The notes beneath the pieces are model-generated. The model worked only from the letters and a program-made list of their open reading frames with translations, ran no database searches and had not been told where the DNA came from. A program made the translations under genes and the position numbers. Shown here piece after piece: positions 27,809 through 35,320 of a DNA stretch of 35,547 nucleotides (the stretch's first letter is position 1; each line of letters begins with the position of its first letter). The DNA is taken from NCBI GenBank assembly GCA_002007365.1, contig LNZR01000029.1:1-35547 (forward strand). The letters are read 5' to 3'. The stretch is from Epulopiscium sp. Nele67-Bin005 (GTDB taxonomy: Bacteria > Bacillota > Clostridia > Lachnospirales > Cellulosilyticaceae).

Positions 27809-30145
27809 TTGTGTGATTATTTGCAAAAGAAGGTGATTAAAATTTTTACAAAGCAAGAAATTGTACATTTAGATGACTACTTTAATAAGATGAGCGAAAG
27901 AGCTAATCAAGGAATTTATTTTTATAGAATAAATAATTATAACACAGAAATTAATCAATTTATAGAGAAATATTATGATAATGCAAGAAAAATGGGCGTT
28001 ATTTTAGAGGGGAAAATTCCTAATCCAAATGATCAAAATATTGATTTTTATACCGAAAAGATGGGCCCTAATTTTTATTTAGATAATAATTTTATTGATA
28101 CAAGTTTACGGCAGTGGTTGCCAAGGCTTAGTTTGACTCAGCGTTGCAGTGTTGCCAATAGTATGTATAAAACTTTGGAGAGATTACAAAAATCGGGAAA
28201 AAGTTTGGATATGTTAAAAAACACTTATATTAAATTTATGTGCTGGTTGTATTATAAATTTGAACGCATAATTACACAGTTGGGACAAGATGATGTCCCA
28301 AAGATTTTATATGAGGGTGAAATAAGTCAGTATGAATTATTATTGTTAAATATTTTGGCAGGGGCTGGTTGTGATGTTGTGTTGCTTCAATATAAAGGGG
28401 ACACAGCTTATCAAAGAATAGATAGGGATTTAATTTATTCTATTGGTTTAAAAGTAGATAATGCTCAACCGTTTCCAAGTGATTTTAGTCTAAAAAAAAT
28501 TCGTGAAAATGCACAAGATGCTTTTAAATTAGAACGACTTTATGGGACAAAACCACAAATTTCTGGCTGTATAAATCAGTGGATAACTACACAAAATCGT
28601 GGATTAACTGATTTTATAACTCCATATGCTGAGAGGGGTAGCCAAGCTAATTTATTTTATAATATAATCTATAAAATTAGAGGGGTTGAGGATAGGATAA
28701 CTTACCTTAATGAATTATATCAATTTTATTTGGAGGTGAGAAAAAGTCAGAAAAAACTCCTTATTATAGAAGGTGGAATTGAAACTCCTGACCCAGATGA
28801 AATTAATAATATTCAGCGTCAAAATTATGGAAATATTGAACAGTTAATTGTACACCTATCAAGAAATATACAATGGACTGGAAGTATTGAGTTAGAACGT
28901 CTAATGAATAAGGCATTTGTTGATGTTTTAATTGAGGAAAGCAAGAAAAGTGAGCTAAACTTGAATAAACTTTTAAACAAGGCCATATATTTATTGTGCT
29001 GGCTAAAGAGATACCAGCTACAATTATTTGCAAACTGGCATATGCCTCAGACGGCGCTTTTGATTTTGATGGGTGGTTGTAAATCAGAGAATGAGGCATT
29101 ATTTATAAAAATGCTGTCCAATTTGCCAGTAGATATTTTGATTTTGCAACCAAATTTAAATAATGAATGTTGTTTAAATGATGAATATATATACAATGTG
29201 AAATATGAAAATACTTTGGAGGTGGATAAATTTCCAGAAGAAAATGGTCATGTTCATATGGGTACTACGGCTTATCATGCAGAACGTGACCTTGATGAAA
29301 TGTTATATCAAGATACAGGAATGTACCGAAATCAACAATATGGACAAGCTAATGCTCTTAATTTAAAGACTATGTATGAGGAAATTGCGATTTTATGGGA
29401 ACAGGAAACTAAATTTAGACCAAACTTTAGTACTATAGATAATAAAGTAAATATTCCTGTTGTATTTGCAAAAGTTTGTGGTGTAAAAGATGGGGCATCA
29501 GCTCCTTATTGGAAGGGTGTTAAGAGTTTGGTAAACGATGAAACCTTTGTAATTCAGAATGTGCCGTTTATTAGCCCAGAAACAGAAAATCCTATGAAAG
29601 CTTATACACATGATTTTTTTAAGCGTGGAAAAGTACAATTTCATAGTATAAAATCTCACCCTCAATATCCATATAGTTTTTTGAGAGATACAATGCAAGA
29701 CCATATATTGTATAAATTACAAATTTTGATAGATAGTAAAATTATTAAGGGAACTTTTGAAACTGGGGTTGAACATACGATTGTTGCCACTGTGTTTAAT
29801 CTTCCAAAAGAAATAATTAGATTGCTTCAGCAGTTTGATTTTACGAAAAAAAATCCAAAATTAATTTATATTAATACAGGAGAAAATATTATTTCGTTGC
29901 AAGATACAATTTTTACAGCATTTTTGAGCTTAGTAGGCTTTGATGTGTTGTATTTAGTACCAACTGGCTATCAAAACATTGAGCAACATTTTAATAAAAT
30001 TATTTTTGATGAACACCAAATTGGGCAGTATATGTATGATTTGAGCGTTCCAAATTTAACAACATTTACAGCGAATAGTGCCTTTGCTTCATTGAAAGAA
30101 AAAGGTGGAAAATTTTTAAGAGAGGTTAGAAAAACATGGGATTAA
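27809..30145 (+). CDS. YceG-like protein of Ter/tellurite-type cluster
   Basis: The frame from TTG 27809 gives 778 residues. Size and position before a TelA/YceH-like gene and terD genes match B. subtilis yceG, a large protein of unknown function in Ter-type stress clusters. No signal peptide or clear transmembrane segment is seen. Three similar hydrophobic strand-helix-strand units occur near residues 164-205 (PKILYEGEIS.. to VVLLQYKGD), 414-450 (ALLILMGGCK.. to ILILQPNL) and 683-722 (PKLIYINTGEN.. to VLYLVPTGY), suggesting repeated Rossmann-like folds. No SD precedes TTG 27809; AGGTGAT at 27831-27837 is spaced for an ATT at 27842. The 3' end overlaps the telA-like gene by 10 bp. Confidence 0.82.
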   Translation: MCDYLQKKVIKIFTKQEIVHLDDYFNKMSERANQGIYFYRINNYNTEINQFIEKYYDNARKMGVILEGKIPNPNDQNIDFYTEKMGPNFYLDNNFIDTSLRQWLPRLSLTQRCSVANSMYKTLERLQKSGKSLDMLKNTYIKFMCWLYYKFERIITQLGQDDVPKILYEGEISQYELLLLNILAGAGCDVVLLQYKGDTAYQRIDRDLIYSIGLKVDNAQPFPSDFSLKKIRENAQDAFKLERLYGTKPQISGCINQWITTQNRGLTDFITPYAERGSQANLFYNIIYKIRGVEDRITYLNELYQFYLEVRKSQKKLLIIEGGIETPDPDEINNIQRQNYGNIEQLIVHLSRNIQWTGSIELERLMNKAFVDVLIEESKKSELNLNKLLNKAIYLLCWLKRYQLQLFANWHMPQTALLILMGGCKSENEALFIKMLSNLPVDILILQPNLNNECCLNDEYIYNVKYENTLEVDKFPEENGHVHMGTTAYHAERDLDEMLYQDTGMYRNQQYGQANALNLKTMYEEIAILWEQETKFRPNFSTIDNKVNIPVVFAKVCGVKDGASAPYWKGVKSLVNDETFVIQNVPFISPETENPMKAYTHDFFKRGKVQFHSIKSHPQYPYSFLRDTMQDHILYKLQILIDSKIIKGTFETGVEHTIVATVFNLPKEIIRLLQQFDFTKKNPKLIYINTGENIISLQDTIFTAFLSLVGFDVLYLVPTGYQNIEQHFNKIIFDEHQIGQYMYDLSVPNLTTFTANSAFASLKEKGGKFLREVRKTWD

Positions 30146-31275
30146 ATTTTAATAATACAGGAACTACTGAACAAAATTCAACGTCTTTACAAAAAGTTGC
30201 CGAACCACAAGTTGAAGCATTTGATATCGTATCTGAGAGGGCTATGCTTCAAGAAAAGCTTGAAAATTCTCAGGAAGTTGATGATATCGTAAGCAAAATT
30301 GAAGTTTATAATTTAGAAACGGTAGTATCTTTTGGGGCTGAGGCAGCAGAAGAAATTTCTAAAACATCGGATTTAGTTTTAAGTAGTATGAACCTTTCAC
30401 AGCTTGATGATTCTAGTGAAATGTTGATGACACTTGCCAAAATCATGGATAAGTTTGATATTGAAGAAATCGAAAAAGACCCTAAAGGTTTTCAAAAATT
30501 ATTTGGGGGAATGCGTAAACAGATAGATAAAATTTTGGATAAGTACAATACTTTGGGTGATGAGGTTGATAAAATTTACATTCAGCTTAAGCAATATGAA
30601 ACGGAAATTATGCAGACAAATCGCAAATTAAACCAAATGTTTGATGCTAATGTAAATTATTACCATGAGCTAGTAAGATATATTTTAGCTGGTGAGCAAG
30701 GTTGTAGAGAAATTCAAGCTTATATTGACCAACGTCATCAAGATATGATAAATACAGGGGATAGTTCTATTCAATTTGAGTTGCAAAGTTTGCAAAATAC
30801 GCTTACAATGTTAGAACAAAGAACGCATGACTTGCGAATTGCTGAAAATGTGGCTATGCAATCTTTACCAATGTTGAAAACTATGGAATTTAGTAATGTT
30901 AACCTGATTAGAAAAATTAATTCGGCGTTCATTATTACACTTCCAGTATTTAAACAAGCGTTGGCACAAGCAATGATGTTAAAACGTCAGAAAATTCAGG
31001 CTGAAGCTATGTCTGCACTTGATGCAAAAACAAATGAAATGCTTCTTAAAAATGCACAAAATACTGTGGAGCAATCAAAACTTACGGCTCAATTAGCTTC
31101 TGGTAGCTCAATTAAGATGGAAACTTTGGAGGCTACTTGGAAAACTATCGTTGATGGTATTGAGGAGACTCAGAAAATTCAAGAAGAGGCTAAACGTAAG
31201 AGAGAGCTTGACCAAATTCGTTTGGTTGAGATGAAAGAAGAGTTTCGTTCTAAGTATGGGGTTGTAAATAATTAA
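30136..31275 (+). CDS. TelA/YceH-like toxic anion resistance protein
   Basis: This 379-residue, soluble, largely helical protein fits the TelA family (KlaA/TelA, YceH). It has a variable acidic N-terminus, then long helices with coiled-coil character (about 90-375), including the family-like stretch KLNQMFDANVNYYHELVRYILAGEQG and a C-terminal WKTIVDGIEETQKIQEEAKRKR segment. TelA proteins are linked to tellurite, cell-envelope and antimicrobial stress. The biochemical role is unknown. It overlaps the YceG-like gene, implying a coupled complex, and is followed by three terD genes. Confidence 0.88.
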   Translation: MGLNFNNTGTTEQNSTSLQKVAEPQVEAFDIVSERAMLQEKLENSQEVDDIVSKIEVYNLETVVSFGAEAAEEISKTSDLVLSSMNLSQLDDSSEMLMTLAKIMDKFDIEEIEKDPKGFQKLFGGMRKQIDKILDKYNTLGDEVDKIYIQLKQYETEIMQTNRKLNQMFDANVNYYHELVRYILAGEQGCREIQAYIDQRHQDMINTGDSSIQFELQSLQNTLTMLEQRTHDLRIAENVAMQSLPMLKTMEFSNVNLIRKINSAFIITLPVFKQALAQAMMLKRQKIQAEAMSALDAKTNEMLLKNAQNTVEQSKLTAQLASGSSIKMETLEATWKTIVDGIEETQKIQEEAKRKRELDQIRLVEMKEEFRSKYGVVNN

Positions 31276-31285
31276 TGAGTTCTTT

Positions 31286-31299
31286 CCTATTATAATAGG
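31286..31299. repeat. 14-bp perfect palindrome upstream of terD genes
   Basis: CCTATTATAATAGG is fully self-complementary and contains TATAAT. It lies just after the telA-like stop. It could be a regulator site or a small hairpin. A -35 at normal spacing is not visible. Confidence 0.45.
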
Positions 31300-31314
31300 T
31301 TGCTAAACATATAG

Positions 31315-31344
31315 TTGGTGGTGTAAAACAGACGGCTATATAAA
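31315..31344 (+). promoter_or_regulatory. Possible internal promoter for the terD genes
   Basis: TTGGTG (31315-31320) is followed by TATATAAA, giving TATATA at 16-bp or TATAAA at 18-bp spacing. It would let the terD genes be expressed apart from the upstream pair. Confidence 0.38.
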
Positions 31345-31363
31345 TTTGTGAGGAGGTATAATC

Positions 31364-31945
31364 ATGCCAATTAATTTATCAAAGGGACAAAAAGTAGATT
31401 TGACAAAAGGAAATCCAGGGCTTACAAAGATTATTGTAGGTTTGGGTTGGGACGTAAATGCGTTTGACTCAGGGACAGGTTTTGATTTAGACACTTGTGC
31501 ATTTTTGGTTGGAGAGAATGAAGTTTGTCCAACAGATCAAGAGTTTATTTTTTATGGAAACTTAGTACATTCGAGTCAATCAGTAAAACATTTAGGGGAC
31601 AATTTAACAGGTGCTGGTGATGGAGATGATGAGCAGATTGAAATTAATTTGGCTCAAATTCCACAACATATCCCAAAAGTAGCTTTTACGGTAACTATCC
31701 ATGAGGCTGAGCAACGCAAACAAAATTTTGGACAGGTGAGTAATTCTTTTATTAGAGTAATGAATGCCGAAAATAGCGAAGAGCTTATTAGATATGATTT
31801 GGGAGAAGATTTTTCAATTGAAACAGCTGTAGTTGTTGCCGAATTATATCGCCATAATGGTGAGTGGAAATTTAATGCAATAGGAAGTGGCTTCCATGGT
31901 GGATTACCAGCATTATGTAATCATTTTGGAATTGATGTAGGATAA
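31364..31945 (+). CDS. TerD-family protein 1
   Basis: This 193-residue TerD domain protein has the family pattern [54 protein letters not shown] and NFGQV. The Asp-rich sites are those that bind calcium in TerD. It is cytosolic, linked to tellurite, phage and chemical stress. The SD AGGAGGT lies upstream. It is closely similar to the next gene throughout, suggesting tandem duplication. Confidence 0.94.
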   Translation: MPINLSKGQKVDLTKGNPGLTKIIVGLGWDVNAFDSGTGFDLDTCAFLVGENEVCPTDQEFIFYGNLVHSSQSVKHLGDNLTGAGDGDDEQIEINLAQIPQHIPKVAFTVTIHEAEQRKQNFGQVSNSFIRVMNAENSEELIRYDLGEDFSIETAVVVAELYRHNGEWKFNAIGSGFHGGLPALCNHFGIDVG

Positions 31946-31959
31946 TAGGAGGATTAGAA

Positions 31960-32541
31960 ATGCCAATTAGTTTAACAAAAGGTCAAAAAGTTAGTATTAC
32001 AAAAGATAACCCAGGATTGAAAAAAGTACTTATCGGTTTAGGTTGGGACGTTAACCAGTTTGATACTGGTGGAAATTTTGACTTAGATACAGCAGCATTT
32101 ATGGTAACAGACGCAGGTCAAATTTCTCAAGCAGAAGACTTTGTATTTTTTGGAAACCTTCAACACCCATCAGGGAGTGTAACTCATTTAGGGGATAACT
32201 TAACAGGTGTTGGTGATGGAGATGATGAGCAAATTGAGATTGATTTAGAAACAGTTCCAGAACATTTAACTCATATTGCGTTTACAGTAACTATTTACGA
32301 TGCAGAAACTAGAAGACAAAATTTTGGGCAGGTAAATAATGCTTATATTCGTATTTACAACCAAGAAACTGGAGAAGAATTAGTTTGTTATGATTTAGGG
32401 GAAGATTTCTCGATTGAAACAGCGGCTATTTTTGGAGAGTTATACAAACATGGTTCAGAGTGGAAATTTAATGCTATAGGTGCAGGATATCAAGGTGGTT
32501 TGGCTGCATTATGTGATAATTTTGGGGTTGAAGTTGAATAA
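31960..32541 (+). CDS. TerD-family protein 2
   Basis: This 193-residue tandem paralogue of the preceding gene has the same length and all Asp-rich motifs ([41 protein letters not shown]). It follows by 14 bp with the SD AGGAGG. The calcium-binding residues look intact. It probably works as a partner or with a different expression level, as in the B. subtilis yceC-yceD-yceE set. Confidence 0.94.
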   Translation: MPISLTKGQKVSITKDNPGLKKVLIGLGWDVNQFDTGGNFDLDTAAFMVTDAGQISQAEDFVFFGNLQHPSGSVTHLGDNLTGVGDGDDEQIEIDLETVPEHLTHIAFTVTIYDAETRRQNFGQVNNAYIRIYNQETGEELVCYDLGEDFSIETAAIFGELYKHGSEWKFNAIGAGYQGGLAALCDNFGVEVE

Positions 32542-32553
32542 GGAGCAAACAAC

Positions 32554-33141
32554 ATGGCAGTTAGCTTAACAAAAGGTCAAAAAGTTAGTTTATCAAAAGG
32601 TGGTTCTGGTCTTACAAGAATTTTGATTGGTCTTGGGTGGGACGAAGTTCAAAAAGCTAAGTTTAATCCATTTTCAAAAACGAAACAAATTGATTGCGAT
32701 GCTTCGGCAATAATGTTAACTGATGGGAAATTTACATCAAATAAAGATATTGTTTATTTTGGAAATTTGCGCCATTCTTCAAATTCAATTATGCATATGG
32801 GTGATAATTTAACAGGAGAAGGTGCTGGAGATGATGAGCAAGTTATGGTTGATTTGCCAAATATTCCAGAAGAGTTTGATAAAGTTGTTATAGTTGTAAA
32901 TATTTATGAGGCTACTAAAAGAAACCAACACTTTGGGCAAATTCAAAATGCATTTATCCGTATTGAAGATAGTTTGACTGGTGAAGAGATGTATAGATAT
33001 AACTTAACAGATGATTATTCAGATATGACAGCAATGATTTTTGGAGAAGTTTATCGTCACAATGATGAATGGAAATTCAATGCTATTGGAGAAGGAACAA
33101 CAGATACTAATTTAAATGAAATTGTAAAACGTTATTTATAA
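32554..33141 (+). CDS. TerD-family protein 3, divergent
   Basis: This 195-residue TerD protein is more divergent than the first two. A basic insertion (KAKFNPFSKTKQ) follows GLGWD, FDLDT is replaced by IDCDAS, and the GDGDDEQ loop reads GAGDDEQ. One calcium-site Asp is therefore missing. The family pattern KGQKVSLSK, HMGDNLTG, HFGQI is kept. It follows TerD2 by 12 bp. Such IDCDAS-type members are a recurring subgroup in Firmicute Ter clusters. Confidence 0.92.
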   Translation: MAVSLTKGQKVSLSKGGSGLTRILIGLGWDEVQKAKFNPFSKTKQIDCDASAIMLTDGKFTSNKDIVYFGNLRHSSNSIMHMGDNLTGEGAGDDEQVMVDLPNIPEEFDKVVIVVNIYEATKRNQHFGQIQNAFIRIEDSLTGEEMYRYNLTDDYSDMTAMIFGEVYRHNDEWKFNAIGEGTTDTNLNEIVKRYL

Positions 33142-33176
33142 ATATAAATATGGTTTTGACTACCACAAAAAGGATA

Positions 33177-33205
33177 TTGATTTAAATTAGATTGTTCTTT
33201 ATAAT
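33177..33205 (+). promoter_or_regulatory. Sigma-A promoter of the small membrane protein gene
   Basis: TTGATT (33177-33182) and a perfect TATAAT (33200-33205) are 17 bp apart, 31 bp before the ATG. The gene is therefore likely expressed independently of the terD genes as well. Confidence 0.75.
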
Positions 33206-33236
33206 AAGGTCATAACCAATTAAGGAGGCAAGTTCT

Positions 33237-33467
33237 ATGCATGATTTTTTAGAATATGCACAAGATGCAGTATCAAATTTAACAGTTGAAGATGTAACTT
33301 TGCTAAAGATTGCAATGTTATCATTTGGAATTATTGTTGGGAGTACTTGCCCAAATACAGCTCGCAAATTACGCCCAGTGCTTCTTGTATTGTGGCTAGG
33401 GATTGCAGGATATTTATTCTACAAAGTAATCTCTGAAAACTATGAAATAACAATTGATTATAAGTAA
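33237..33467 (+). CDS. Small membrane protein downstream of terD genes
   Basis: This 76-residue protein has an acidic N-terminal helix (MHDFLEYAQDAVSNLTVEDV), a hydrophobic segment at about 25-40, a short basic hinge (CPNTARKLRP) and a second hydrophobic segment at about 45-62. The tail is charged. It probably spans the membrane twice. Function unknown; I do not recognise the family securely. The SD AAGGAGG is eight bases from the ATG, and the gene has its own promoter and a terminator directly after. Confidence 0.8.
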   Translation: MHDFLEYAQDAVSNLTVEDVTLLKIAMLSFGIIVGSTCPNTARKLRPVLLVLWLGIAGYLFYKVISENYEITIDYK

Positions 33468-33473
33468 TAAAAA

Positions 33474-33511
33474 CCCCCTCTCACTTGATTATAGGTGAAA
33501 GGGGATTTTTT
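33474..33511. terminator. Bidirectional terminator between the small membrane gene and the floA operon
   Basis: CCCCCTCTCAC pairs with GTGAAAGGGG (one mismatch and one bulge) around a roughly 10-nt loop, with TTTTTT at 33506-33511. On the minus strand the same stem is followed by TTTTT, so it can end both convergent units. Confidence 0.87.
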
Positions 33512-33650
33512 ATTTATTGGGTTTTTGAGGTCTATGTTTGGGACGGCGCTTTTTGCTAACTGGTTCTCCAAGAAGATTGCCATAAACGATTAGTTTAGCA
33601 AGAGGATTAATTTCTTTTTTTTGATTATCAGAATTATCATTATAGCTCAT
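33510..33650 (-). CDS. Small basic protein downstream of floA
   Basis: A 46-codon frame starts at ATG 33650, two bases after the floA stop, and ends at TAA beside the terminator. A weak GGTG lies before the start, so translation is probably coupled to floA. The product has a polar N-terminus (MSYNDNSDNQKKE), a short middle part (NPLAKLIVYGNLLGEP) and a strongly basic tail rich in Lys, Arg and Pro. There is no membrane helix. I do not recognise a family. The operon position suggests a link to the FloA/NfeD membrane scaffold. Confidence 0.6.
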   Translation of the reverse strand: MSYNDNSDNQKKEINPLAKLIVYGNLLGEPVSKKRRPKHRPQKPNK

Positions 33651-33652
33651 AA

Positions 33653-34597
33653 TTATACACCGATGTTGTTACGCATTTTGGTATCAGCAATAACATTTTG
33701 CATATCATAATAATCCATAACTCCAAGTTTTCCTTCTCTTAAGGCTTGAGCCATAGCCTTAGGAACTTCTGCTTCTGCCGCTACAACTTCTGCGCGCATT
33801 TCTTGTTCACGAGCAACTGCCATAGCACGCTTTTCCTCGGCTTTAGCTTGAGCAATATTTTTATCAGCTTCTGCCTGAACCATCTGTAAATTTGCTCCAA
33901 CATTACGCCCAACATCTATATCAGCAATATCAATTGATAAAATCTGAAATGCTGTCCCTGCATCTAAACCTTTTGATAATACCATTTTTGAAATATTGTC
34001 AGGATTTTCTATAACATATTTATGACTCTCAGATGAACCAACAGTCGTTACAATACCTTCTCCTACTCTGGCCAAAACTGTAGCTTCTCCAGCACCTCCA
34101 ACCAATCTTTCTAAGTCAGCACGTACAGTAACTTGAGCTTTTACCAATAATTCAATACCATCTTTTGCTACAGCCGATATACTTTTTGTTTTAATAACTT
34201 GAGGGTTGACGCTCATTTTTACAGCTTCAAAAACATCTCTACCAGCCAAATCAATAGCCGCTGCTTTCTCAAATGGTAAATCAATATTTGCTCTTTCGGC
34301 AGCAATTAGTGCATCAACTACAGAGTCAACATTTCCTCCAGCTAATAAATGTGCTTCAAGTTGATTGGCATTAAGTCCAAGACCAGCTTTTGTTGATTTG
34401 ATAAGTGGCATAATTATTCTTGAAGGGTTAACTCGTCTTAGTCGCATACCAATGAGTGTGAAAATGCTGATTTTTACGTTGGCGGCAAGTGATGAAATCC
34501 ATAATCCAACGGGTATAACTGAAAAAAACAAAATGAGTAATAATCCAACTAAACCTATTATTATTACTCCATTTACTATATCCATACCAGATTCCAT
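33653..34597 (-). CDS. floA: Flotillin-like protein FloA
   Basis: This 314-residue protein (family about 330) has an N-terminal membrane-inserting hydrophobic segment (about 8-38), then the conserved FloA block with [23 protein letters not shown] and [23 protein letters not shown]. An Ala/Glu-rich coiled coil (about 235-290) follows, with a short C-terminal tail. FloA organises ordered membrane domains with NfeD-type partners. The SD AAGGAGGAG precedes the ATG. It lies 13 bp downstream of the nfeD-like gene, the standard yqeZ-floA (yqfA) pairing. Confidence 0.95.
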   Translation of the reverse strand: MESGMDIVNGVIIIGLVGLLLILFFSVIPVGLWISSLAANVKISIFTLIGMRLRRVNPSRIIMPLIKSTKAGLGLNANQLEAHLLAGGNVDSVVDALIAAERANIDLPFEKAAAIDLAGRDVFEAVKMSVNPQVIKTKSISAVAKDGIELLVKAQVTVRADLERLVGGAGEATVLARVGEGIVTTVGSSESHKYVIENPDNISKMVLSKGLDAGTAFQILSIDIADIDVGRNVGANLQMVQAEADKNIAQAKAEEKRAMAVAREQEMRAEVVAAEAEVPKAMAQALREGKLGVMDYYDMQNVIADTKMRNNIGV

Positions 34598-34610
34598 ATT
34601 TTACTCCTCC

Positions 34611-35096
34611 TTAAATTTGTGAAACTGTTAGAGTTTTTCCATTTATGGCGATACATTTAACTTTAACTTGCTCATTAATATAATTCCCGTCAGAAACAAC
34701 TTCAATTCGTGTATTTCCAAATGTTGCAAAGCCAGTAGGTTTTAGGTCTGTAGCCGTTATGCCTTCTTGACCAAGAAAAATTTGTAGTTCGTTAATTTCA
34801 TTATTAGTTTGTGGAATTGATTGTTTAAGTACTAATTTGTTATGAAGAATGCCTTTTGATAAAAGTTTTACTATTACAAAAAACATAACTGATAATGCAA
34901 TTATTATGGATAATGTAATCATAATGCCTTCTGTAAAGTTATCAGCAATCATAAAAATGCTTATTAATAAACAAATTATTCCTCCAAGTCCAGGAAGTGA
35001 AAGCCCCGGAGCAGTAAGTTCTACTCCAATCAAAATAAAACCTAAAACTAAAAATATTAAACTTAAAGATGTTACACCATCAAACAAAAATTCCAT
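34611..35096 (-). CDS. NfeD-like membrane protein
   Basis: This 161-residue protein starts at ATG 35096, chosen because a G-rich SD (AAGGGGGGGTGA) lies just before it; a frame start at 35123 would add nine residues with no SD. It has a short periplasm-facing start, about three to four hydrophobic helices (10-100; VELTAPGLSLPGLGGI is a family-type loop), and a C-terminal OB-fold of about 60 residues (GQEGITATDLKPTGFATFGNTRIEVV). It is the short NfeD form without the ClpP-like protease domain, and partners FloA. Confidence 0.9.
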   Translation of the reverse strand: MEFLFDGVTSLSLIFLVLGFILIGVELTAPGLSLPGLGGIICLLISIFMIADNFTEGIMITLSIIIALSVMFFVIVKLLSKGILHNKLVLKQSIPQTNNEINELQIFLGQEGITATDLKPTGFATFGNTRIEVVSDGNYINEQVKVKCIAINGKTLTVSQI

Positions 35097-35134
35097 TGTC
35101 ACCCCCCCTTTTATTAATATCATACTGATTAGAA

Positions 35135-35167
35135 ATGCAATTTGTGTATAATAAAATTTTATTGCAT
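35135..35167 (-). other. Hairpin in the 5' leader of nfeD-floA
   Basis: ATGCAAT and ATTGCAT (35161-35167 and 35135-35141) form a perfect 7-bp stem within the roughly 135-nt leader. An SD-like GAGGAG lies immediately 5' of it on the minus strand. Possible mRNA stabiliser. Confidence 0.4.
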
Positions 35168-35238
35168 CTCCTCAATTAATTTTATGCTACTGTTGCTTTT
35201 TAAATTATGTAAAAAATTTTTGGAATAATTTAGATTTG

Positions 35239-35267
35239 ATTATATCATAAATTGTAGAATTTTACAA
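35239..35267 (-). promoter_or_regulatory. Sigma-A promoter of nfeD-floA operon
   Basis: On the minus strand TTGTAA (35267-35262) and TGA-TATAAT (35244-35239) are 17 bp apart with an extended -10. The predicted leader is about 135 nt long. Confidence 0.8.
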
Positions 35268-35286
35268 TAAAGCTGTATTGTACGAT

Positions 35287-35312
35287 AAAAAACCCCTAAA
35301 ATATTTTAGGGG
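35287..35312 (-). terminator. Terminator of the gene entering from the right edge
   Basis: CCCCTAAAATATTTTAGGGG (35293-35312) is a perfect palindrome. On the minus strand it is followed by TTTTTT (35292-35287), right after the stop of the partial gene. Confidence 0.88.
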
Positions 35313-35320
35313 CTTAAATT

